From Hyalangium ruber (GTDB lineage Bacteria > Myxococcota > Myxococcia > Myxococcales > Myxococcaceae), in the NCBI RefSeq assembly GCF_034259325.1, contig NZ_JAXIVS010000004.1, positions 248,001 to 312,000 of the forward strand: a stretch of 64,000 bases of DNA. The letters run 5' to 3'. The notes under the pieces are model-generated. The model was given only the letters and a program-made list of their open reading frames with translations, searched no databases and was not told the origin of the DNA. A program made the position numbers and the translations under genes. The first letter of the stretch is position 1; the number at the start of each line of letters is the position of its first letter. Shown piece by piece: positions 36,001 through 42,899 of the stretch.

Positions 36001-39000
36001 AGGGACTGCGCGGCCCACAGGTCGCGAGGCTCCTCGGCGAGCAGGGCCCTCAGGGCCGTGGCGGCCTCCGTGGGACGGCCCAGCGTCAGGGCCAGCTCCG
36101 CCAGCTCGCGCCGGGCGTTGCGCTGGGCCTCGCCGGAGAGGCGCGGCCACAGCTCGGTCAGCAGATCCGCCAGGGCCTCGCGCGCGCCGGCCTTGCGGTG
36201 CAGCGCGGCCAGCTCGAGCTGGGTATCGAGGTCCGACGGAGCCAGGGCGCTGTACTGCGCCAACAGGCGGCGGGCGGCGTCCGTGCGTCCCGCGCGCACC
36301 GCGGCGGTGGCGGCCTTGCGCGTGAGCGAGAGCCGCTCCTCCTCGCGCGGGGCGTCCGCGTCGGTGGGAGGCAGGGCCAGCACCGCCTCGAGGTCCTCCA
36401 AGGCGCCGCGCGGGTCGGTGGGCAGACGCAGCTCACCCCGGCGCATGCGGGCCGGAGCGAAGGTGGCGTCACGCTCCAGGGCCTCGGCGAGGTAGGTCTC
36501 CTCGCGGCTGGTACCCGCGGCCAGGAGCGAGGCGCGGTAGAGCAACCGGGAGCCCACCCGCACATCGGAGACGAGGAGGGCCTTGCGCGCGTACAGCTTG
36601 GCGGCCTCCAGCTTCTCGCCACGCTCCAGCTCCAGCTCGGCGAGCGTGTCCAGCACCTCGCCGGCCATGGGGCCTTGAGGGTCCGCCTCGAGCGCGGAGG
36701 ACAGGCGCGCCAGGGCAACGGGCTTCTCGCCGCGCTCCAGGAGCAACCGGGCGCTCTTGAGGAAGAGGGGCGAGGCCTCTCCGGGGCGGTCGGCGGCGAG
36801 GAGCGCCTGGGCGCGGGTGCCCCAGAGTTCGGCCAGCTCCCTGCCCTCGCCCAGCTCGGTGTAGAGGGCCTCCAGCCGGGCGGCGAGCGCGTCATCCAGG
36901 CGGCGCAGCGGGAAGGCCTGCGCGTAGGCGGCGACAGCACCCTCGCGGTCTCCCAACAGCTCGCACGCTCGGCCCAGGCGGGCGCGGATGTCGGCCAGCC
37001 GCTCGGGCGCGGCGGTGCGCGGCAGCGAGGACAGCAGCGTCTCCAGCGCGCGCCGGGCATGCTCCGGCCGCTCGCAGCGCAGCGAGAGGTCCGCCAGGTC
37101 CAGCAGCACGGCGGGGTCCGGCGCCAGACGCGCGGCCTTCTCCATGGCCACCAGCGCCTCGCCGATGCGACCCAGCCGCGCCTCCAGCACTCCGGCCAGC
37201 TCGCGCAGCGCTGCGGAGGCCAGTCGCTTGTCGCCCTGCGCCTCGGCCACGCGCGCGCGGTCCTCCAGCGCGGCGGCGAGCCCCGCCATGTCCGAGCGCT
37301 TGCGCTGAAGGGCGCACAGCTCGCCCAGCGCCGGCAAGTCATCCGGCTCGGCCTTGAGCACCTCCTGCAGCGCGTGGACGGCCAGGTCGAGGTCGAAGGT
37401 CAAGTCCCGCGCGGCCACGGCGAGGCGGCGGTACTTCTGGGCGCGCTCCCGAGGCTCGGGCGTCAGGCGCGCGAGCGCCGAGAGGCAACGGGTGAGCTGG
37501 CCTCCATCGCGGCGCGCCTCGGCCAGGGCGAGCATGGCCTCCAGCGCCGCCTTGTTGTCGGGGTCCGCCTCCAGCGCGGAGGTGAGGAGCCGCTCGGCCT
37601 TCTCCGGCAACTGGAGCCGTCCCCGGTACAGCTCTCCGGCCTCGGCCCAGAGCGCGGCGCGCTTGCCGGGCTCCTCGTACACGGCGGCGGCCTTCTCCAG
37701 CGCGTCGGCCAGTTCCTGCGCGCGGCCGGTGCCCCGGAAGTACGGAATCAGCTCCTCCAGGGCCACCACATCGCGCGAGTCGAGCGCGAGCGCGGCCTCC
37801 AGGTGCTCGCGGGCCCGCGCGGGATCTCCCAGCTTCGTGCGCGACAGCCGGGCCATGGCGTGGTGGCTGGCGTGCGCGGCCTTGCGCACCCCTTCCGAGC
37901 GCGGCGCGGGGCCCGCCAGCTCCAGGGCCTGCTGGTAGCCGGCGAGTGCCTCCTGCACCTTGCCGAGGCGCTCGGCCACGCGCGCGGTACAGAAGAGGGG
38001 CTCGGCGTCCCCGGGCAGCAGCGTCACCGCCTCGCGGTAACGCAGGAGCGCATTGTCCGGCTGCTGGAGGCCCTCTTCCCACACATGGCCGGCGAGCAGG
38101 TTGGCCTGCCCCACCCGGTCCAGTTCGTGCCGGGCCAGGGCCACCTCGCGCAGGCGGTCCAGCGCCTTGAGGGCGCGCAGGTGCTCACCGCCACGGAAAC
38201 ACAGCTCGCCCAGCAGCAGCAGCGCGTCCGGTTGATCCGGCGCCAGCCGCAGCGCGGCCTCGCAGTGCAGCCGGGCACCGGCGATGTCGTCCTCGGTCTG
38301 GGCGCACAGCCGCGCGAGGTGAACGTGGGCGTCGGCGGCCTCGGCCGGATCCCTCGCCAGCGCGGCCAGACGGCGGTAGGCGCGCACGGCGCCAGCGCGG
38401 TCCTTGGCCTGGTCCGAGGCGCGGGCCAGGGCCTTGAGCGAAGGCAGGTGGTCCGGCTTGAGGCCCAGCAGCTCGTGGAGCGCCTTCACCGCCACCTGGG
38501 GCGCGGTGTCGCGCGAGCAGCGCGCGGCGGCCTCGGCGGCGTAGAAGGCGGCGGCATCCTCGGAGGTGCGGCGCGACAGGGCGCTCAGGGCCAGGTAGCG
38601 CTCCGCGGCCCGGGCACCCTCGCCCCGGCGCTCGCGCACCACGGCCTCGCCCCAGAGGGCGGCGGGGCTCTTCTCGCGGCGGCGCAGCAGCGTGGCCGCC
38701 ACATCCAGCGCCATGTCATGCGCCTGCGGGTCCGCCACGAGCAGGGACAGCAGCCTCTCGGCGGCGAAGGGGTGCGCGTCCTGCGCATCTCCGGACTGGA
38801 GGTAGGCCTCGCGCGCGTCGGCGAGCCGGCCCTGGGCGATCAGCGCCTCGGCCTCGGCGAAGGCGCGCGCCCCCTCGAGCGTCATCAACAGCTCGTCATC
38901 CGGCGCGGCCGGAGGAGGCAGCCCCCCGGCGGCGAAGCGCAGGCGCAGCCCCTTGCTGGACACCTCGGCGGCGGCCAGGCGCGCCTGGTCCAGCTCCGGC

Positions 39001-39608
39001 ATCTTGAAGCCCCGCGTCACCGCCGCCAGCCGGCACAGCTCCGGCAGCACGCGCGAGGTGAAGCCCGTGGCGCCCTGCGTCTCCACCTCGGGCAGCAGCG
39101 CCAGCGCCTCCACCGCGGAGGCGAGGATTCCCGGCACCTGCACCGAGGGCGTGGGAGAGAAGCCATAGAGCCGCACGTCGTAGACGTAGAGGGCCAGCTT
39201 CTCGCCGTCCCCATCGAAGGCGACCTTGAAGGTGACGGGGGTGCGCTCCGGCCCCTGCAGCCGGGCCTGGCCTTCCAGGTAGCCCGGGCGGAAGTGCAGC
39301 TTCAGCTCCTCCAGGCCCGAGAGCCGCCCGGCCAGCTCCGCCACCTTGCGGGCCACCAGGTCCGCGTCGACGGTGAGTTCCAGGAAGCCGAACAGCAGCT
39401 TCTTGCGCTGGTAGCGCGAGGCGCCCGCGCTCACGTTGAAGGGGAAGGTGACGTCCGGAATCTGCAGCGCGAAGTCGGCGATGCTCAGCCCAGGCGCGAG
39501 CGGCAGCGGCGGAAACCCCACGAAGGCGCGGCGGTCCAGCAGCCGGAGCTCGGGGGAAGCGGCGCGCGCGTCAGGCGCGGACTTGGGGGAGTCACTTTCG
39601 GTGGCCAT
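30075..39608 (-). CDS. Giant TPR-repeat protein (about 3177 residues)
   Basis: About 3177 residues from ATG 39608 (GTG 39632 is an alternative; neither has a clear Shine-Dalgarno). Residues about 20-240 are a non-repeat domain with strands (ADFALQIPDVTFPFNVSAGASRYQRKKLLFGFLELTV). From about 250 nearly to the end the chain is helix-turn-helix repeats of about 34 residues with the TPR pattern (AEALIAQGRLADAREAYLQSG; LKPDHLPSLKALARASDQAKDRAGAVRAYRRLA), interrupted by degenerate stretches. The last 250 residues lose the repeat and look globular (LVVTAESLPRLHSALRPTLEGLGAGQVRVL). No signal peptide. Such giant TPR proteins are seen in myxobacteria; function unknown, presumably a scaffold. First gene of a run with lipoprotein, queC and dipeptidase. 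Confidence 0.85.
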   Translation of the reverse strand: MATESDSPKSAPDARAASPELRLLDRRAFVGFPPLPLAPGLSIADFALQIPDVTFPFNVSAGASRYQRKKLLFGFLELTVDADLVARKVAELAGRLSGLEELKLHFRPGYLEGQARLQGPERTPVTFKVAFDGDGEKLALYVYDVRLYGFSPTPSVQVPGILASAVEALALLPEVETQGATGFTSRVLPELCRLAAVTRGFKMPELDQARLAAAEVSSKGLRLRFAAGGLPPPAAPDDELLMTLEGARAFAEAEALIAQGRLADAREAYLQSGDAQDAHPFAAERLLSLLVADPQAHDMALDVAATLLRRREKSPAALWGEAVVRERRGEGARAAERYLALSALSRRTSEDAAAFYAAEAAARCSRDTAPQVAVKALHELLGLKPDHLPSLKALARASDQAKDRAGAVRAYRRLAALARDPAEAADAHVHLARLCAQTEDDIAGARLHCEAALRLAPDQPDALLLLGELCFRGGEHLRALKALDRLREVALARHELDRVGQANLLAGHVWEEGLQQPDNALLRYREAVTLLPGDAEPLFCTARVAERLGKVQEALAGYQQALELAGPAPRSEGVRKAAHASHHAMARLSRTKLGDPARAREHLEAALALDSRDVVALEELIPYFRGTGRAQELADALEKAAAVYEEPGKRAALWAEAGELYRGRLQLPEKAERLLTSALEADPDNKAALEAMLALAEARRDGGQLTRCLSALARLTPEPRERAQKYRRLAVAARDLTFDLDLAVHALQEVLKAEPDDLPALGELCALQRKRSDMAGLAAALEDRARVAEAQGDKRLASAALRELAGVLEARLGRIGEALVAMEKAARLAPDPAVLLDLADLSLRCERPEHARRALETLLSSLPRTAAPERLADIRARLGRACELLGDREGAVAAYAQAFPLRRLDDALAARLEALYTELGEGRELAELWGTRAQALLAADRPGEASPLFLKSARLLLERGEKPVALARLSSALEADPQGPMAGEVLDTLAELELERGEKLEAAKLYARKALLVSDVRVGSRLLYRASLLAAGTSREETYLAEALERDATFAPARMRRGELRLPTDPRGALEDLEAVLALPPTDADAPREEERLSLTRKAATAAVRAGRTDAARRLLAQYSALAPSDLDTQLELAALHRKAGAREALADLLTELWPRLSGEAQRNARRELAELALTLGRPTEAATALRALLAEEPRDLWAAQSLLELLPPPGTGTPEQESERLTLLGTQISAAEGESRAELLARRATLHRAAGRSDAARDDYSEAARLSRRPAPLLLALAELAREAGDEAAELSAWRRAVAADASLGARARERLLVLATSLVEKDDRGSAREALRAAVALELPAVERCEAFFALATLARRDGQPEAEAEALAEASRQGPVPRRVEALLARAALLEQRNQREEAARSLDAALTLSPRHPGATVALQRVLRELEDWAGLAALLASEAPHAPPTAAAALYAELASLYLDRLEEPEPAEAALREALRLAPEDLAVRRRLVSLVVDKGEPLEAAELLESAADRAEPTEAAAFLREGAAHARAAADPERALRLVRRAHALVPARGKDLEVLAELLALHGDVKEALPLQESLASAVDFAQEPERAEATLLRLGELAEKAGDRPRAVAAWRRLTTERPRNEVAVQRLAALLEKDEPRAAFEVLVTHAKSLPPSEETSRRLVALSERARASLADVDVAAALLARAAEMAAEPLPLRQSLAALYREQGRTQELLVELRRVATLGLQRGDSDAAFAAYNEEARLAEDTGRMDEALEALAALRKLLESQGKPAAAAAHERRRAELLRDVKLDLPAAEESLERSFRLSADLETAQMGEALATRRDDSAAQARWLERTLPLHAGAKEQGAVLLRLARLYLGVLTDSGKAETFLRDALRRDRSLAEAETLLAELLEREGRVAELAAWYEDCAAEETDTERRALLLRRAAALYQDRAGRPDAAAAALLAARAAAPDDLELTAQAADLLHEVGRAEDAAEFDSLLLEADPFREAVFTRHRDFLTETGDHPSLATLMLRRAQRQSSREAAESYLVAARAFREAGATERALLCEDQAFERDPSNAEAFGLLRERLAGDVRRLADLLSQRAEAVPAPEALPLLRERAELLLEAGESLLAAEAFDVYLAQAGDDVEALAARAELAAEGGGPLAAQPYDRRLVAVGEKLPVPVRVRTWLRLGHASLAAGAYRDAADAFEAVVQLEPDGERGQEALSLLTEAYARTGNTPGLYRASLQLARKADGATAEVLYRRAADLFDDPKEAIEALLPLTRLRPADGSIIDRAVEGLRGLSRHAELMEVYEAGATAAGGTRAADLLLAAAALAEEELTDPKQAWVLRQRAAEADPAHEAALRSLVEGLRQRGEVESLLEALQRLVDRTADADEASVLRLEIATLARASEQEARAREVLELVVARGAQGAGYAEALEALEPLLEEEPSRRAEVRAARAELTEGAAKAELLVAAARDFESADRIPEALKAAKAATAVAPEVPTLRLMARLYQASEDAPRAAKALLQAVRSATAGEKPALLLEAADLWEQAEEKAEALEVVERIAAETPEALKPSELAERFLKLGAVARARDVGFGPAMAEGRADEALSLAEKAGDAERVREALWALAAMPGVESAHVSRLAEGLREEKDARGLLRLAELSAARDAALAVALRGEVLDTASGHVELRLRALEALASAPDFSERLHRLLPELGRMPSELSEALLVHVRALSPAERIAALGVVAEGWPERRAAFLRERLELERAEGRSEDAEHTLAQLIEGEEDTGARVALRLERGELLLALSQRARARESFEHALAEEATCLPAVKQLLALYGQAEDSEAFAAMAERLEALAGAEALEPYREPLADAYEKLDRLGDAAAQLAALPETPERLARRARLADTRGLTGEALQLRERLTEEPDALESILRGYLDAQLIPFAAKLAERLLTREALSAEATRLVAERLSPSPEGAKLASRLWPTLLGKKWVDVDGWTLYAEALRLLGRTDAANRVDGIAAALSSSELAAPAAQALPLPTPSPFAHPTPPGALVVTAESLPRLHSALRPTLEGLGAGQVRVLMDPVGGVEAYLTRPDELVVGAGALTCFGPVELGYLCALALSLGAEGVALSRPGPVPGLEEAAVAAFRAYPASLAAGRVLARLDPDMRGGDPSDVDEGAVLVASPVFRAVALAALELV

Positions 39609-39775
39609 CGAGGAGGGGGCAGAGGGTATCACGGGGGCTAAGTCCTCGAAATTTTTACCGTTCCCCCGCCAGGAGGGCTTGCGGCAAGGCGGCCGCCCTC
39701 ACCGGGAGTCGCACCCGCGCGCCCCCTGGAGATGGACCATGCGCGGCGCGGCATTCTCGGCCAAGATGGCCGGCG

Positions 39776-42397
39776 GTGCTGGCCCCCGACTCGCTCGTCC
39801 TCGAAGGCCGTTTTCGGGTCATCCGCCCGCTGGGTTCCGGCGGCATGGGCGAGGTGTACCTGGGTGAGCAGGTATCCCTGGGTCGCAAGGTGGCGATCAA
39901 GGTGCTGCACCACGATCTGCACATGCAGGCGGGCATGGTGGAGCGCTTCAAGCGCGAAGCACGCCTGCTCTCGGCGGTGGAGCACCCGGCGGTGGTGCGC
40001 ATCATCGACTTCGGAGAGTCCGGGGACGCGGCGTGCCTGGTGATGGAGCTGGTGGAAGGGGTGAGCCTCCACGAGGCCCTGCAGACGGGCCCCCTGGCGC
40101 CCGCGCGAGCGCTCACGGTGCTGCACCAGCTGGCCGAGGGCCTGGCGGCCATCCACGACCAGGGCATCATCCACCGCGACATCAAACCGGAGAACGTCTT
40201 CCTCACGCGCGGCCCGCGAGGCGAGCAGGCGCGGCTGTTGGACTTCGGCATCGCGCGGCTGGTGGAGCCGGACGCCGACAGCGCGGTGAGCCAGGTGGGC
40301 GTGGTGCTGGGGACGCCCGAGTACCTGTCGCCCGAGCAGGCCGTGGGCGCGCGGGTGGATGTGCGCAGTGACCTCTACTGTCTGGGGGTGCTGGCCTACC
40401 GCATCCTCTCGGGGCGGCTGCCCTTCGATGGGCCCACCGCGCGCCAGTTCATCGCCCAGCACGCCAACGCCGCGCCCCTGCCGCTGGATCGCGCCGCGCC
40501 CACGCTGGCCACCCAGCCCACCCTGGTGGCGCTGGTGATGCGGCTCTTGGAGAAGGAGCCCGCCAACCGGTTCCAGACCGCGCATGCACTGGCGGAGGCG
40601 CTGACCGCCGTGGCCGCGATGCCGCTGCCGGCCCACACCGCGCCACCCGGAGTGCTGGTGCCCGCCACCACCCCTCCTCTCTCCAGCGGCACGGCGGCCT
40701 TCGGCGCGGCGGCGGCGCCCGCCCTGAGCCCGGAGCCCATCTCCCACCGCACTGCCGCCTTCGGCGCGGCACCGCCCGTCCCTTCCGGGGAGAGCGGCGG
40801 CCCCGAGCCTCGCGGCGCCACGCAGGTGCTGCCCCCCACGAGCAGTGGCACGGCCGCCTTCGGTGTGGCACCTCCTCCCGGCGCTTCGATTCCGCCGCCC
40901 ACAGGCAGCGGCACGGCCGCCTTCGGTGTGGCGCATCCTCCCGGCGCCTCGATTCCGCCGCCCACGGGCAGTGGCACGGCGGTCTTTGGCGCCGCCGCGC
41001 CTCCGGCCCGCTCGGGGTTGACGGGCCTCTTCGGAAGCTCCTCGGTGGGGGTCGCGGGCAGCGGCGCGCTCGCGGGCAAGCCGCAGAACCTCACGCTGAT
41101 GCTCACCAGCATCCAGGGCTTCGCCGAGCTCACCAGCCGGCAGACGCGGGAGGAGCACCTGCGGATGCTGGAGACCTACGAGCAGCTCCTGCTGCCACTG
41201 GTGCGTGAGTACTCGGGCAAGCTCGTGCAGCAGCGCGGGGACTCGCTGCTCGCGGTCTTCGAGTCGCCCACGGGCGCGGTGCTCTGCGGCATGGGGATGC
41301 AGGACCGGCTGTGGCGCCACAACCAGGCCCTGCCGCCCGAAGCCCAGCTCCACGTGCGCACCTGCCTCCACGCGGGCGAGGTGCTGCTGGCGCGCGACTC
41401 GGTGCTCGGCGAGCCGATGGAGGTGGTGAAGGCCACGGAGCAGGTGGCGCTGGCGGGGGAAGTCACCTTCACGGAGTCGGTGAACCTGGCGCGCAACCGC
41501 GCCGAGGTGGTGGCCGAGCCGTGCGGCACCATTCCCCTGCCCGGCCGAGGCGATCCGCTCCAGCTCTACCGCAGCAAGCGCGCCGCCGAGGGGCCTCCCT
41601 TCGGGGGCCGGGACATGGGGAGCGCGCCCACGGAGAAGCGCCCCGTGGTTGCCTGGAAGCCCTCGCTGGGGGAGCTGAGCCAGAAGCTCTCGGGGCTCTC
41701 CCGTGGCCCACGCGGCCGGGTGGGAGCAGCCCTCGCCGGCGGCCTGCTGCTCCTGGGCGGCGGAGCGCTCTGGCTCTGGAGCCAGAAGCCGGAGGTGCAG
41801 GCGCGGCGCCTGGTGAACGCGGACAAGCCAGCGGAGGCCCTCAAGCGCCTCGAGGCGATACCGGCGGAGGAGCGCAAGGCCCCAGCCCTGCGACAGGTGC
41901 GCGCCCTGGCGCTGCACGCGCTGAAGCGGCACGACGAGGAGTACGAAGCGCTGCTAGCGCTGGACGCGGAGGCGCGCAAGGACGTGGAGGCGCGAGTGCT
42001 GGACGGGCTCGCGGAGGACTTCGGCGAGAGCGAGGGGAGCAAGGGGCTGCGCAAGCTGCTGGGCGCCCTCCCGAAGGAGCAGCTGCACGCGCACTTCGAG
42101 GAGCTGGCGGAGGGTGGCTACTCGCCCAAGCAGTGGGGCGCGCTGCGCTACCTGGAGGCGGCCCAGGACACGCAGGGGCTGGACCTGGTGGAGCTCTACA
42201 CGACGGCGCTGGCGTCCGAGGACTGCGGCGTGCGCGCCAAGGCAGCGAGGAGACTCGGAGCGCTGGGAGGCACGGGGGCGGTGTCCGCGCTCCAGAAGCT
42301 GGCCGAGCAGCCCCGGGACAAGCAGCCGCTCGGCACGAAGAACTGCGGTCAGGACGAGGCGGAAGCGGCGCTCAACGCGCTGAAGAAGTCGAACTGA
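39776..42397 (+). CDS. Ser/Thr protein kinase fused to a degenerate nucleotidyl-cyclase-like domain
   Basis: 873 residues. Kinase domain 10-275: GSGGMGEVY (20-28), Lys42 in VAIKVL, HRDIKPEN with Asp135, DFG 156-158, all intact, so an active Hanks-type kinase is expected. Residues 290-430 are a Pro/Gly/Ala linker with 21-residue repeats. Residues about 438-580 resemble a class III adenylate/guanylate cyclase domain, but the first metal-binding Asp is Ser445 (TSIQGF), while the second, Asp489 (GDSLLAVF), remains. A transmembrane helix follows at 650-668, then a helical TPR/HEAT-like tail of about 200 residues, likely periplasmic. GTG 39776 is the only usable start in frame. Divergent from the giant TPR gene. 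Confidence 0.9.
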   Translation: MLAPDSLVLEGRFRVIRPLGSGGMGEVYLGEQVSLGRKVAIKVLHHDLHMQAGMVERFKREARLLSAVEHPAVVRIIDFGESGDAACLVMELVEGVSLHEALQTGPLAPARALTVLHQLAEGLAAIHDQGIIHRDIKPENVFLTRGPRGEQARLLDFGIARLVEPDADSAVSQVGVVLGTPEYLSPEQAVGARVDVRSDLYCLGVLAYRILSGRLPFDGPTARQFIAQHANAAPLPLDRAAPTLATQPTLVALVMRLLEKEPANRFQTAHALAEALTAVAAMPLPAHTAPPGVLVPATTPPLSSGTAAFGAAAAPALSPEPISHRTAAFGAAPPVPSGESGGPEPRGATQVLPPTSSGTAAFGVAPPPGASIPPPTGSGTAAFGVAHPPGASIPPPTGSGTAVFGAAAPPARSGLTGLFGSSSVGVAGSGALAGKPQNLTLMLTSIQGFAELTSRQTREEHLRMLETYEQLLLPLVREYSGKLVQQRGDSLLAVFESPTGAVLCGMGMQDRLWRHNQALPPEAQLHVRTCLHAGEVLLARDSVLGEPMEVVKATEQVALAGEVTFTESVNLARNRAEVVAEPCGTIPLPGRGDPLQLYRSKRAAEGPPFGGRDMGSAPTEKRPVVAWKPSLGELSQKLSGLSRGPRGRVGAALAGGLLLLGGGALWLWSQKPEVQARRLVNADKPAEALKRLEAIPAEERKAPALRQVRALALHALKRHDEEYEALLALDAEARKDVEARVLDGLAEDFGESEGSKGLRKLLGALPKEQLHAHFEELAEGGYSPKQWGALRYLEAAQDTQGLDLVELYTTALASEDCGVRAKAARRLGALGGTGAVSALQKLAEQPRDKQPLGTKNCGQDEAEAALNALKKSN
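40841..40990 (+). repeat. 63-bp tandem repeat coding a Pro/Gly linker
   Basis: About 2.4 copies with a 63-bp period (starts near 40841, 40904 and 40967), coding SGTAAFGVAPPPGASIPPPTG-type units inside the kinase linker. The high identity between copies marks recent expansion. Length variation between strains would be expected. Confidence 0.8.
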
Positions 42398-42415
42398 GCG
42401 CCCTCCGCCGGTGCC

Positions 42416-42829
42416 TCAGTCATCGCGCTTCGCGTGGCCCTTCTTCTTGCCACGGCCGTGGCCGCGACCGTCATCATCATCATCGTCCCAGTCGTCGTGG
42501 TGGTCGTTGCGGCCCTTCACCTTCTCGTTCACCTTGAGCAGCTCGCGCGAGTACGCGTGGTAGTCGAGGTGGACATGGCCTCGGGCACCCGAGGCGAAGG
42601 CGGCGAACTTCACCTTCCACACGTCATTGCCCGTGCGGTGGGCATCCTTGAGTTCGCACTGGTAGCCGCGAGACCGGCAGTGGTTGAAGCCGAGGTTCAC
42701 CGCCTCGTCGTAGCTCATCGCCACGGGGCGGGAAGGCGGAGGCGGAGGCGCCGGACGGCGGGGCGGGCGGGAATGGACCACGCAACCCTGAGCGAGCAGC
42801 AACACACCGAGGAGCATGAGGATTCGCAT
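42416..42829 (-). CDS. Small lipoprotein with Asp/His/Lys-rich tail
   Basis: 137 residues. Lipobox LLAQGC (Cys16), start ATG 42829 after AAGGAGGGGG. A Pro-rich linker is followed by a compact domain of about 75 residues with two cysteines (FNHCRSRGYQCELKDA). The C-terminal 30 residues are HDDWDDDDDDGRGHGRGKKKGHAKRDD-like: first acidic with His, then basic. The acidic/His stretch could bind divalent metal; this is inference. Family not recognised. Convergent with the kinase gene. Confidence 0.75.
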   Translation of the reverse strand: MRILMLLGVLLLAQGCVVHSRPPRRPAPPPPPSRPVAMSYDEAVNLGFNHCRSRGYQCELKDAHRTGNDVWKVKFAAFASGARGHVHLDYHAYSRELLKVNEKVKGRNDHHDDWDDDDDDGRGHGRGKKKGHAKRDD

Positions 42830-42899
42830 GCCCCCTCCTTACGGCGAAGGGGGCGGAGTCTTCAAACCCACACCACTCCCAGCGAACCCCACCTGCGCC

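Noticed and set aside
35865-39641. 1258-codon frame antisense to the giant TPR gene
   Set aside because: Shadow of high-GC codons; no recognisable fold, whereas the minus-strand frame is regular TPR sequence.
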